From 66-474 sp051961995 (GTDB lineage: Bacteria; Pseudomonadota; Gammaproteobacteria; Xanthomonadales; Rhodanobacteraceae), in the NCBI GenBank assembly GCA_051961995.1, contig JBQCCR010000036.1, forward strand, positions 7,400 through 71,399: a stretch of 64,000 nt of DNA, written 5' to 3'. The position numbers and the translations under genes were made by a program. The notes beneath the pieces were generated by a model, which saw only the letters and a list, made by a program, of their open reading frames with translations, made no database searches and was not told where the DNA came from. Positions 56,316 to 63,980 of this stretch are shown here, one piece after another. Within the stretch, counting starts at the first letter, position 1; each line of letters begins with the position of its first letter.

Positions 56316-56759
56316 ATGAACGACATCCTGCCGCGTATCCCGCAGTTCATCGCCCATCATCCGCTGCTGATCGCGGCATTCGTCGTGATCGTGCTGGCGC
56401 TGATCGGGCTGGAAGGCACGCGGCGGTTCCGCGGCTTCAAGGAACTGACGCCGGCCGGATTGACCCAATTGATCAATCGCCACGAGGCGCTGGTGATTGA
56501 CATCTCCGCGCAGGCCGACTTCGAGAAGGCACACGTGCCCGGCTCGCGGCATATCGCGCCCAGCCAGTTCGATCCTGAGAACAAGGAATTGAAGAAGGTG
56601 CGCGAGTTGCCGGTGGCGATCGTGTCGCGCAACGGCATGGAGTCGGAAAAGGCCGCGCGCCGGCTGGTCAAGGCCGGCTTCACCCGTGTGTACACGCTGT
56701 CGGGCGGCATTGACGGCTGGCGCAAGGCGGATTTGCCGCTCGCCAAAGGTCGAAACTGA
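56316..56759 (+). CDS. Membrane-anchored rhodanese-like protein lacking the catalytic cysteine
   Basis: A 147-residue protein with an N-terminal membrane segment (about residues 16-34) and a rhodanese domain (VIDISAQADFEKAHVPGSRHI, LSGGIDGWRKADLP). The active-site loop reads VSRNGMES, with Ser104 in place of the catalytic Cys of YibN-type proteins. Sulfur transfer is therefore unlikely and a binding or structural role more probable. A GATAAT box lies about 30 bases upstream. Confidence 0.88.
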   Translation: MNDILPRIPQFIAHHPLLIAAFVVIVLALIGLEGTRRFRGFKELTPAGLTQLINRHEALVIDISAQADFEKAHVPGSRHIAPSQFDPENKELKKVRELPVAIVSRNGMESEKAARRLVKAGFTRVYTLSGGIDGWRKADLPLAKGRN

Positions 56760-56762
56760 GGT

Positions 56763-56845
56763 CGAATATGCGACGCCTGCGATCTGCGTTGAATCGCAGA
56801 TCGCGTCGCATATTCGGATGAGGCAGGATGCCGATCGGAGCGCAT
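56763..56845 (+). repeat. Palindrome-plus-tail repeat after the rhodanese gene
   Basis: The right arm cgcagatcgcgtcgcatattcg (56795-56816) pairs over 22 bp with the left arm 56763-56788, which carries a 4-base bulge (ctgc). The loop is ttgaat. The tail gatgaggcaggatgccgatcgg follows and matches the minus-strand tail at 12036-12106. It begins 4 bases after the stop codon. Confidence 0.75.
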
Positions 56846-56880
56846 CGCAACTGGCGCCGCCGATGGCGAAAGAGCCCCGT

Positions 56881-56904
56881 GTTCGCGTGCAGGCGCGCTC
56901 CTAC
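56881..56904 (-). repeat. GTAG-headed REP element at the end of the glycosyltransferase gene
   Basis: On the minus strand it reads gtaggagcgcgcctgcacgc, the tetranucleotide GTAG followed by an alternating GC stem, typical of REP sequences mobilised by RAYT transposases. Its TAG is the stop codon of the glycosyltransferase gene. No RAYT gene is in the window. Confidence 0.65.
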
Positions 56905-57617
56905 AACTCCTCGGTCTTCGTTACTTTGGCCCGCCGCATCAGCCAGCCCACGCCGCGCAGATCGGCCAGGCCGACCCACAGGCGATCCAGCATTCCGTAC
57001 TTGGAAACGCCGCGCGTTCGGGGGCGGTGACCGACCGGCACGCTGACGCTCTCGTAACCTGCGCGCTTCACCAGCGCGGGCAGGTAGCGATGCATGTGGT
57101 CGAAGTAGGGCAGCATCAAAAAGGTCTCGCGCTCGAACAGTTTCAGGCCGCAACCGGTGTCGGGCGTGGCGTCGCGCAGCATGCGCGAACGCACGCCGTT
57201 GGCGATCCTGGACGAAATGCGCTTGTTGAAGGTGTCGCGGCGGGTGGTGCGCCAGCCGGCGAACAATTTGATTTCCGGCTTCGCCTGTGCACGCGCATCG
57301 AGCAGCTTCGGAATGTCGGCCGGATCGTTCTGGCCGTCGCCGTCCAGCGTGGCGATCCAGCTGCCGCGCGCGGCGCGCACGCCGTTCCAGATCGCGGTGC
57401 TCTGGCCGCTCTGGCGCAGATGCCTGACGATGCGCAGTTCAGGATGGCGCGCGCGTTCGGCCTGCAGCACGGCCAGCGAATCGTCGGAACTGCGGTCGTC
57501 CACGTAGACGATCTCGTAGTCCACGCGCCCGCGCAGGGCGGCGGAAATTTCGGCCAGCAGCGGCGGGATGTTGTCGCGCTCGTTGAACACCGGCACGACC
57601 ACGGAAAGCTCGGGCAT
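56901..57617 (-). CDS. Family 2 glycosyltransferase (DPM1/GtrB-like)
   Basis: A 238-residue GT-A enzyme starting MPELSVVVPVFNERDNIPPL, with DDRSSDDSL, the metal-binding LDGDGQNDP and HRPRTRGVSKYGML near the end. The set matches polyprenyl-phosphate mannosyl- or glucosyltransferases. The C-terminal membrane segments found in GtrB are missing, as in DPM1-type enzymes. Donor and acceptor are not predictable. The stop codon is part of a REP element. Confidence 0.88.
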   Translation of the reverse strand: MPELSVVVPVFNERDNIPPLLAEISAALRGRVDYEIVYVDDRSSDDSLAVLQAERARHPELRIVRHLRQSGQSTAIWNGVRAARGSWIATLDGDGQNDPADIPKLLDARAQAKPEIKLFAGWRTTRRDTFNKRISSRIANGVRSRMLRDATPDTGCGLKLFERETFLMLPYFDHMHRYLPALVKRAGYESVSVPVGHRPRTRGVSKYGMLDRLWVGLADLRGVGWLMRRAKVTKTEEL

Positions 57618-57694
57618 TGGCGTAAGGCCCCGGACGAATGAGCCGCGATTATCGCGTAGAGCTCCCACCGAGGCGAATCTTGTCCGCGATGCAG

Positions 57695-57745
57695 GGCCGG
57701 TCTTGACCCGGCAGCGCCCGCACGGGCGGGCTTGAACCCGCCTAC
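57695..57745 (-). repeat. GTAG-headed REP element at the end of the anti-sigma gene
   Basis: On the minus strand it reads gtaggcgggttcaagcccgcc (stem 57737-57742 with 57725-57730), followed by a second hairpin around ccgggtcaagaccgg. As at 56881, the TAG of the GTAG head is the stop codon of the gene it follows. Together they fill most of 57618-57741. Confidence 0.65.
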
Positions 57746-58467
57746 AACTCCCCGAGCGCCTGTTGCACCGGCGCATTCAACGCATCGCGCAGGGTGCGTT
57801 CCACTTGCGCGAAACCGCGCGCGTCGGCGCCAAGCAGCAGCAGCGTGCCGTGATCCAGCGGCAGCTCCCGACCTTGCCATCCCGCATGATGGAAGTCGCG
57901 GGTGCGCGCGCGGTCACGACCGACGAAATACAGCGCGGTCACCGGCTCGTCGTTGACCCGGAATACCAGGTGCACGGTGCGCCAGGGGCCGACATCGCAA
58001 TCGCGCACGAACACCGCACCTTGCGGCATCGAGTGCAGATCCACCCCGCGCGCGGCGAAATCCTGGCGCAGCTCCGCATCCGAAACCGGTTGCGTGCGTG
58101 CCAGCGCGAACGCTTCCCCGCGCACATGCGCCACGCTCATCGCGGGCAACGGATCGGCTTGCGCATTTCGATTCCAGCCGAAAGTACCGACACCGACCGC
58201 GAGCAGCAGCGATGCCGCCAGTGCCAGGCCGACCTGCCAACGCCGGGCACGCACGCGCATCCGCGTGGTCTGCGCCAGCAGGATGCGCTCGGCCAGACCC
58301 GCCGGAGCTTCGACCGCCAGCGCGGCTTCGATGCGCCGTTCCAGCCGTTGCGCGCGCCACCAGGCCTCGGTGCAGCCGGCGTGGCAACTGTCGCGATGGG
58401 CGACAAACTCCGCCTCGCGTGCACGCGGTTCGCCCGCCAAGCGGCGCCGAAATTCAAGGCAGTCCAT
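57742..58467 (-). CDS. DUF3379-type anti-sigma factor
   Basis: A 241-residue protein with an N-terminal cytoplasmic domain starting MDCLEFRRRLAGEP with HRDSCHAGC (a zinc-type anti-sigma motif), one membrane segment at about residues 80-98 and a periplasmic domain. The gene overlaps the ECF sigma factor gene by 14 bases, the normal arrangement for a sigma/anti-sigma pair. The signal it senses is unknown. Confidence 0.88.
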   Translation of the reverse strand: MDCLEFRRRLAGEPRAREAEFVAHRDSCHAGCTEAWWRAQRLERRIEAALAVEAPAGLAERILLAQTTRMRVRARRWQVGLALAASLLLAVGVGTFGWNRNAQADPLPAMSVAHVRGEAFALARTQPVSDAELRQDFAARGVDLHSMPQGAVFVRDCDVGPWRTVHLVFRVNDEPVTALYFVGRDRARTRDFHHAGWQGRELPLDHGTLLLLGADARGFAQVERTLRDALNAPVQQALGEL

Positions 58468-59011
58468 GGGACGCCTCCTTCGCTTTCATGTTTGCATCAC
58501 CGTCCAACGTGGCACGCAGTTTCTGCCGCGCCCGGAAAAGCTGAGTCATCACCGCGCCGGGTTTGCAGCCCAGTTCGGCGGCGATCTCCTCGCAGGAGAA
58601 TCCGCCCAGCACCTGCATCAATAGCGGTTCGCGGTATTTCGGTTCCAGTTGCAGGATCGCCGCGCGCACCTGCGCGTCGGAGCCGGCGCGTTCCGGGTCC
58701 ACCGCCGCGGTGTCCTCGGTGAGGTTGTCGTCCAGCTCGCTCAGGTCAAGGCGCTTGCGCTCGAAACCGCGTGCGTGTTCGCGACGCAGGATGGTCAACA
58801 GCCATGGTTTTGCAGAGGCGCCATCGCGCAGCGAATCCAGCGCGCGCCAGGCGCGCAGCAGGGTTTCCTGCACCAGATCCTGCGCGCGCGCGTCGTCGCC
58901 GCACAACCAGTAGGCGAAGCGGTAGAGATCGCTGGCGTGCACGCGGACCAGCGCATCGAATTGGCGTTGCCTGCTGCCCACTTTGGGAAAGACCGGTTTC
59001 ATGCCGCGCAT
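58454..59011 (-). CDS. ECF-type RNA polymerase sigma factor
   Basis: A 185-residue sigma factor with region 2 (LYRFAYWLCGDDARAQDLVQETLLRAWR) and region 4 (LEPKYREPLLMQVLGGFSCEEIAAELGCKPGAVMTQLFRARQKL). A second ATG at 59002 is possible. It is co-transcribed with, and presumably held by, the membrane anti-sigma factor that follows. Confidence 0.92.
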   Translation of the reverse strand: MRGMKPVFPKVGSRQRQFDALVRVHASDLYRFAYWLCGDDARAQDLVQETLLRAWRALDSLRDGASAKPWLLTILRREHARGFERKRLDLSELDDNLTEDTAAVDPERAGSDAQVRAAILQLEPKYREPLLMQVLGGFSCEEIAAELGCKPGAVMTQLFRARQKLRATLDGDANMKAKEASHGLP

Positions 59012-59034
59012 CTTTCAAAGACCACGTCGGGCAG

Positions 59035-59123
59035 GGTTGTGGGTTGTCAGGCGCCGGTCGTCGGAAGAGCGAGGATCGCGGGCTTTCGCCGACCAGCAAG
59101 CGGCAACCAGCAACCGACGACCC
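59035..59123. repeat. GTTGCC-rich imperfect palindrome, copy 4
   Basis: ggttgtgggttgtcaggcgc and ggtcgtcgg on the left pair with ccgacc and caaccagcaaccgacgaccc on the right. It separates parB from the ECF sigma gene and is the most diverged of the four copies. Confidence 0.65.
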
Positions 59124-59152
59124 ATGGGCGAATCGCCACGGCCGGCGTGGCG

Positions 59153-60013
59153 TCAGCGCAACTTTGCCAGTACGCCTTCGAGTTCGTCACTGCTGTGATA
59201 ACGGATCGTGAGCTTGCCGCGCCCGTTGCGTCCGTGCGCAATCTGCACGCGCGCGCCGAGCTTTTCCGAGAGCTCGCGCTCAAGCGCAAGAATGTCCGGA
59301 TCGGCATTCGGTGTGCGCTTCTTTGCGGAAGGCGCCAGTTGCGCCAGCCGTACGGCGTCTTCCAGTTCGCGTACCGACCATTGTTCGGCGGCGGCCTTCT
59401 CGGCCAGTGCGATCGCGCGGGGCGCTGGCAGGGTGCCGAGCGCGCGGGCGTGGCCCATTTCGATCCGGCCAGTTTCGAGCAGGCGACGGATCGGCTCCGG
59501 CAATTCCAGCAGGCGCAGCAGATTGGTGACCGCCACGCGTGAGCGGCCGACCGCATCGGCGGCTTGTTGCTGGGTGAGATCGAATTCCTCGATCAGCCGA
59601 TGCAGCGCCTGCGCTTCCTCCAGCGCGGACAGTTCCTCGCGCTGGATGTTCTCGATCAGCGCCATCGCCAGCACCGCCTGCGGCGCGACATCGCGCACCA
59701 CGGCGGGCACTTCGGTCAGGCCGGCTTTCTGTGCTGCGCGCCAGCGGCGCTCGCCGGCGATCAACTCGAACTTGTCGCGGCCGAGCGCGCGCACCACGAC
59801 CGGCTGGATCAGGCCCTGGGATTTGATGGACGCGGCGAGTTCTTCAAGCTTCGCCTCGTCCATGTGCTGGCGCGGCTGGTACTTGCCCGGCGCGATCTGC
59901 GTGACGCGCAAGCTGCGCAGTTCCTCGCCGCCGGCTTCGGCTTCGCCCGTGTCGCGGCCGCCCAGCAGCACATCCAGATCGCGCGAACCCAGTCCCCTTC
60001 GCTTCGCCGACAT
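59153..60013 (-). CDS. parB: Chromosome partitioning protein ParB
   Basis: A 286-residue protein from ATG 60013 with the CTP-binding box GERRWRAAQKAGL, ALIENIQREELSALEEA, a helix-turn-helix (TQQQAADAVGRSRVAVTNLLRLL) and a C-terminal dimerisation domain. ParB binds parS sites and spreads as a CTP clamp to segregate the origin region. Its gene follows parA by 10 bases. Confidence 0.95.
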   Translation of the reverse strand: MSAKRRGLGSRDLDVLLGGRDTGEAEAGGEELRSLRVTQIAPGKYQPRQHMDEAKLEELAASIKSQGLIQPVVVRALGRDKFELIAGERRWRAAQKAGLTEVPAVVRDVAPQAVLAMALIENIQREELSALEEAQALHRLIEEFDLTQQQAADAVGRSRVAVTNLLRLLELPEPIRRLLETGRIEMGHARALGTLPAPRAIALAEKAAAEQWSVRELEDAVRLAQLAPSAKKRTPNADPDILALERELSEKLGARVQIAHGRNGRGKLTIRYHSSDELEGVLAKLR

Positions 60014-60023
60014 CACCAAACCC

Positions 60024-60815
60024 TCAGTTGCTCGTGGCCGGCGCCAGCGCGCCCGCGCGTTCGCGGCGGATCATTTCGCCGGCGAGGCCCAGGTAGGCGA
60101 TGGCGCCGCGCGATTCGCGGTCATAAAGATTGATCGGCTTGCCATGGCTGGGCGCCTCGGCCAGGCGCACATTGCGCGGGATGATCGAGCGCAGCACCTT
60201 GTCGCCGAAATGCTTGGTGAGCTGTGCGGAAACGTCGTTGCCCAGATTGTTGCGCACGTCGAACATGGTGCGCAGCAAACCTTCCACTTCCAGTTGCGGA
60301 TTGAGCCTTGCGCGCACGGCTTTCACGGTGTCCAGCAGCGAGGTCAAACCCTCCAGCGCGAAATACTCGCATTGCACCGGGATCAGCACGCTGTGCGCTG
60401 CGGCGAGGGCATTCAATGTAAGGAGGTGCAGCGAAGGCGGGCAGTCGATCAGGATGGTGTGATAGCGCTCGCCGAGTTTGGCGAGCTGTTCCTTCAGCCG
60501 CGATTCGCGCGCGATCGCATCCATCAGTTTCAGTTCCGCGGCGGTGAGATCGCGCCCGCCCGGCAACAGGTCGTAGCCGGCCTCCGCGGGCAGGATGGCC
60601 GATTCGATCGTCGCCTCTTCCAGCAACACCTCGCAGCCGGTGGGGTGGACGTCGCGCTTGTCTATGCCCGACGCCATGGTGGCGTTGCCCTGCGGATCCA
60701 GATCCACCAGCAGGATCTTGCGCTTGGTTTCGGCCAGTGCGGCGGCAAGGTTCACCGCGGTGGTGGTCTTGCCGACCCCGCCCTTCTGGTTGGCGATGGC
60801 GATGATGCGCGTCAT
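60024..60815 (-). CDS. parA: Chromosome partitioning ATPase ParA (Soj)
   Basis: A 263-residue ParA with the deviant Walker A motif NQKGGVGKTTTAVNLAAAL, LLVDLDPQGNAT and the ILIDCPPSL Walker B region. It forms a DNA-dependent gradient that moves ParB-parS complexes. The order rsmG-parA-parB is typical of origin-proximal DNA in many bacteria. Confidence 0.95.
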   Translation of the reverse strand: MTRIIAIANQKGGVGKTTTAVNLAAALAETKRKILLVDLDPQGNATMASGIDKRDVHPTGCEVLLEEATIESAILPAEAGYDLLPGGRDLTAAELKLMDAIARESRLKEQLAKLGERYHTILIDCPPSLHLLTLNALAAAHSVLIPVQCEYFALEGLTSLLDTVKAVRARLNPQLEVEGLLRTMFDVRNNLGNDVSAQLTKHFGDKVLRSIIPRNVRLAEAPSHGKPINLYDRESRGAIAYLGLAGEMIRRERAGALAPATSN

Positions 60816-60879
60816 GGAATGGACCGGTTCCCCTGAACCTCGAGACAGCGGAACGCGAAGGTTAGCATCGCGCCGCGGC

Positions 60880-61509
60880 TCAGGTGTGGCGGATTTCCAC
60901 AAGATGACGTTGCGCCTCCAGCCCGGGCACGTTCAAGGCGTGAACGCCGGCGACTTTGAAGTGTGCCGGCACCTGCGCCAACTCGTCCTTTTCAATCTGG
61001 CCCTTGAGTGCCAGCCAAACGCCGCCTGCGGCGAGCGCGTGACCGCCCCAGGCGAGCATGTCGGCGAGGCTGGCAAAGGCACGCGCGGTGATGCAATCGC
61101 AAGACCCTTCCAGTTCTTCAACGCGTACCTGCTCGACCCGTGCGTTCGGCAACGGCAAGGCGCGCGCGGCTTCGCGCAGGAAGCGCGCCTTCTTGCCATT
61201 GCTGTCCACCAGCGTCACCTGGAGGTCCGGGCGGGCGATCGCCAGCGGAATGCCGGGAAGGCCCGCGCCGCTGCCCAGATCGGCCAGGGTTTCTCCCCGC
61301 ACATACGGCAGCACGGCAAGCGAATCCAGCAGATGCCGCGTCACCATCTGCGCCGGGTCGCGCACCGCGGTGAGGTTGTAGGTCTTGTTCCAGCGGATGA
61401 GCAGATCGAGGAAGTCGAGCAGGCGAGACACCGCCTCCCCGGAAAGTTCCAGCCGCAGCGCATGGATGCCGTGCTCGAGTTGCCGGCGCAATGATTCGCG
61501 GGAATCCAT
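60880..61509 (-). CDS. rsmG: 16S rRNA (guanine-N7) methyltransferase RsmG
   Basis: A 209-residue SAM-dependent methyltransferase with the SAM-binding motif LADLGSGAGLPGIPLAI, DSNGKKARFLREAAR and ARAFASLADML, typical of RsmG (GidB), which methylates G527 of 16S rRNA. It starts at ATG 61509, and an upstream ATG at 61533 is less likely. ParA is encoded 64 bases downstream. Confidence 0.95.
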   Translation of the reverse strand: MDSRESLRRQLEHGIHALRLELSGEAVSRLLDFLDLLIRWNKTYNLTAVRDPAQMVTRHLLDSLAVLPYVRGETLADLGSGAGLPGIPLAIARPDLQVTLVDSNGKKARFLREAARALPLPNARVEQVRVEELEGSCDCITARAFASLADMLAWGGHALAAGGVWLALKGQIEKDELAQVPAHFKVAGVHALNVPGLEAQRHLVEIRHT

Positions 61510-61530
61510 CAACAGGGTCGCCCAGAAAAG

Positions 61531-61555
61531 CAAAAGCCCGCATGGGTGCGGGCCT
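61531..61555 (-). terminator. Intrinsic terminator of the SPFH gene
   Basis: On the minus strand a 7-bp stem (gcccgca/tgcgggc, 61553-61547 and 61542-61536, loop ccca) is followed directly by ttttgctttt. This is the best U-tract terminator in the window and lies 26 bases after the SPFH stop codon. Confidence 0.8.
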
Positions 61556-61580
61556 TCATCATGTCACGAGCGCGGCTCGA

Positions 61581-62063
61581 TCAAGCGGCCAGATCCAACT
61601 CCACCCTGGTCACCAGCACGCCACGTTCGCGCAGCGAGCCGTTCAGCGCCTGCTTCAGGCGCAGGTTGCGCGCGCGCAAGTCGTGGTCCGGATCGCTGGC
61701 GACGTCCGGCAACGCGCCGATCACGCCGCTGCGGATCATTTCGTCGGCGCGGTCGATTACCGCATCGGCACGCTCGGGATCGAGCACCTGCCACCACACG
61801 CGCCCGCGGAGGGTTTCCGGCTGCGGGTGGCCTTCCACCTGCACGCGCTGCTCGATCGCCAGGGTGTAGCCGGTGATGCTGATCTTGTGCGCGATGCGCT
61901 CGATCAGCGGAAGCACCACGTGCGTGCCGGGGGTCAAGGTGCGCGCGGGTTTGCCCAAGCGTCGCAAGGTATAAACCTGGCCTTCCGGAATCCGTTTGAC
62001 ACACACCGCCGCCAATAGGCCGACTGCAACGAGCAGTGTAAGAAGGGTGAGTGTCGGAAACAT
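61581..62063 (-). CDS. Small SPFH/Band 7-domain membrane protein
   Basis: A 160-residue protein with an N-terminal membrane segment (about residues 4-22), then VKRIPEGQVYTLRRLGKPARTLTPGTHVVLPLIERIAHKI, the start of an SPFH/Band 7 domain. The domain is shorter than in stomatins or HflK and lacks the long helical tail. Function is unknown; membrane scaffolding is typical of the superfamily. It has its own terminator. Confidence 0.82.
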   Translation of the reverse strand: MFPTLTLLTLLVAVGLLAAVCVKRIPEGQVYTLRRLGKPARTLTPGTHVVLPLIERIAHKISITGYTLAIEQRVQVEGHPQPETLRGRVWWQVLDPERADAVIDRADEMIRSGVIGALPDVASDPDHDLRARNLRLKQALNGSLRERGVLVTRVELDLAA

Positions 62064-62358
62064 TTCTTTTGAAAACCGTGTCTTGGCAGCTTCTTCTACG
62101 TCTTGACTGCGGAAGGTAGCGCAGTCTTCGGATCGGATAGTGCCTTAATCCTAATTTAACGGCAAGTAACCTGGCCTGAATACGCCAACCGGGCTGTGGC
62201 AGAGGTTCCTCACGTGAAAGTGAGTACCACCGCGTCTTCACTCAAGCATCATCATATGCCCCCCGGCAAGTCGAACTGAGGCCGCCGTCGCAGCTTGGGC
62301 CGCGAACCGCCGCGCATGGCATAAAATGAGGGACGGCTCACCTTCCAGACAGCTATCC
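62064..62358. promoter_or_regulatory. Divergent regulatory region between the SPFH gene and hemB
   Basis: An AT-rich patch at about 62140-62165 contrasts with the surrounding GC-rich DNA and probably holds the promoter of the SPFH gene. A hairpin gactgcg 62105-62111 with cgcagtc 62120-62126 lies in its leader. ctcacgtgaaagtgag at 62211-62226 is a second hairpin containing CACGTG. TAAAAT at 62322-62327 is a likely -10 box for hemB. Confidence 0.45.
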
Positions 62359-63357
62359 ATGATCTTTCCTGCCACCCGGATGCGGCGCATGCGCCGCGAC
62401 GCCTTCTCGCGCGCGCTGATGCGCGAAACCGTATTGACCCCTGCCGACCTGATCTTGCCGGTATTCGTCCATGACCGATCAGGCAGCACGCGCGTGGACG
62501 TACCTTCCATGCCCGGCGTGCAACGGCTTTCGATCGAGGCGCTGCTGGCAATCGCCGAACAGGCGCAGCAAATGGGCGTGCCGGCGCTCGCTTTGTTCCC
62601 GTCACTGGATGTTTCGGTCAGGACCGCCGACGCGCGTGAAGCCTGGAACGATGAGGGTCTGGTTCAGCGCGCGATCCGCGCCCTGAAGCAGCGCTTCCCC
62701 GATCTCGGGGTGATCGCGGATGTGGCGCTGGATCCGTTCACTACCCACGGTCAGGACGGATTGATCGACGACTCCGGTTACGTGATGAACGACGAAACCA
62801 TCGAGGCGCTCACCAGGCAGGCGCTGTCGCAGGCGGCCGCGGGCGCGGATTTCGTTGCGCCCTCCGACATGATGGATGGCCGTATCGGTGCGATCCGGGC
62901 CGCGCTCGAGAATGCCGGCCTGATCCACACCCGGATCATCGCCTACGCGGCGAAATACGCCTCCAGCTTCTACGGCCCGTTCCGCGATGCGGTGGGTTCG
63001 GCCGCCACGCTCGGCAAAGGGTCCAAGCACACCTACCAGATGGATGTCGCCAACTCCGATGAAGCGTTGCGCGAAGTCGAACTCGACCTCGCCGAAGGCG
63101 CGGACGTGGTGATGGTCAAGCCGGGTCTGCCCTATCTGGATATCGTGCGCCGCGTGAAGGATCGCTTCGGCGCGCCGACCTTCGTGTATCAGGTCAGCGG
63201 CGAGTACGCGATGCTGAAAGCCGCGGCACAACACGGCTGGCTGGACGAGCACGCCTGCATGCTGGAAGCACTGACCTGCATCAAACGGGCAGGCGCCGAC
63301 GCGATCCTTACCTATTTCGCGCTGGACGCAGCGCGCGCCCTCGCCGGCAAGGCCTGA
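62359..63357 (+). CDS. hemB: Delta-aminolevulinic acid dehydratase (porphobilinogen synthase)
   Basis: A 332-residue enzyme with both active-site lysine segments, AYAAKYASSFYGPFR and VMVKPGLPYLD. The metal-site region reads DVALDPFTTHGQDG, with no cysteines, so this is the zinc-independent, magnesium-stimulated form known from Pseudomonas. It condenses two aminolevulinate molecules to porphobilinogen for heme. The ATG at 62359 was chosen from the family start. Its 3' end overlaps the convergent regulator gene by 46 bases. Confidence 0.95.
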   Translation: MIFPATRMRRMRRDAFSRALMRETVLTPADLILPVFVHDRSGSTRVDVPSMPGVQRLSIEALLAIAEQAQQMGVPALALFPSLDVSVRTADAREAWNDEGLVQRAIRALKQRFPDLGVIADVALDPFTTHGQDGLIDDSGYVMNDETIEALTRQALSQAAAGADFVAPSDMMDGRIGAIRAALENAGLIHTRIIAYAAKYASSFYGPFRDAVGSAATLGKGSKHTYQMDVANSDEALREVELDLAEGADVVMVKPGLPYLDIVRRVKDRFGAPTFVYQVSGEYAMLKAAAQHGWLDEHACMLEALTCIKRAGADAILTYFALDAARALAGKA

Positions 63358-63980
63358 GCGGATTCGCGCGGCGGCGCGGGCGCGTCTGCGCGCATGCGCC
63401 ATTGCGGTTGCCGCAGGGTGCCGGGCGAAAACCCGAAGCGGGCACGGAACGCGCGCTGGAACTGACGCAGGTTGCTGAATCCCCAGCGCTCGGCCACTTT
63501 CAGCAATGGCTGCTCCGGGCGGCTGCGGATGTCGCGGAAGGCGGCATCGGTGCGCGCGCGCGCGATCACATGCGCCACGCCGCCTTCCGCCTGCAGGATG
63601 CGATAGAGCCGGGCGCGGGAAAGATGGAAGACCTGCTGCAACGTGCGCGCATCCAGATCCGGCGCGTGTACATGCGATTCGATGAAGGCAATGATGCGCG
63701 CGCGCAGCGGATCGCTTGCCGTCGTTTCCAGTGCCTGGCATTGCAGGCCGAGGCAGGTGTGCAGCAACGACAGGGTGATGTGAACCGTGGAAGCGGCATT
63801 GGCGAGCGTCAGCCCGGGCAGGGTCAGCAGCAGCCGTTGCAGATGTCCGCCCAGCAATTGACCGAGCGGATGATCGCCTCGCAGTACCGCTCCATGCAGC
63901 GAGCCCGTGGCGTTGTCGAGGCGGTCGCGCTGCAGCGCGACCCTCAGGTTTTCACAAAGCCGGGCCGCGGTGGGCCGGGG
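63312..63980 (-). pseudogene. AraC-family regulator, N-terminally truncated
   Basis: The frame is open from 63980 to the stop at 63312 (222 codons) and encodes an AraC-type DNA-binding domain (FHLSRARLYRILQAEGG, LLKVAERWGFSNLRQFQRAFRARFGFSPG) plus part of a preceding regulatory domain. An in-frame TAG at 63983-63981 cuts it off from upstream sequence and no ATG or GTG exists in the open part; the only conventional start is TTG at 63857. Related regulators are about 320 residues. Either the gene is broken or a frameshift lies just beyond the window edge. Confidence 0.55.

Noticed and set aside
62207..62226. parS-like CACGTG site
   Set aside because: Only about 11 of 16 bases match the parS consensus, so it was not listed as a parS feature, only as an observation.
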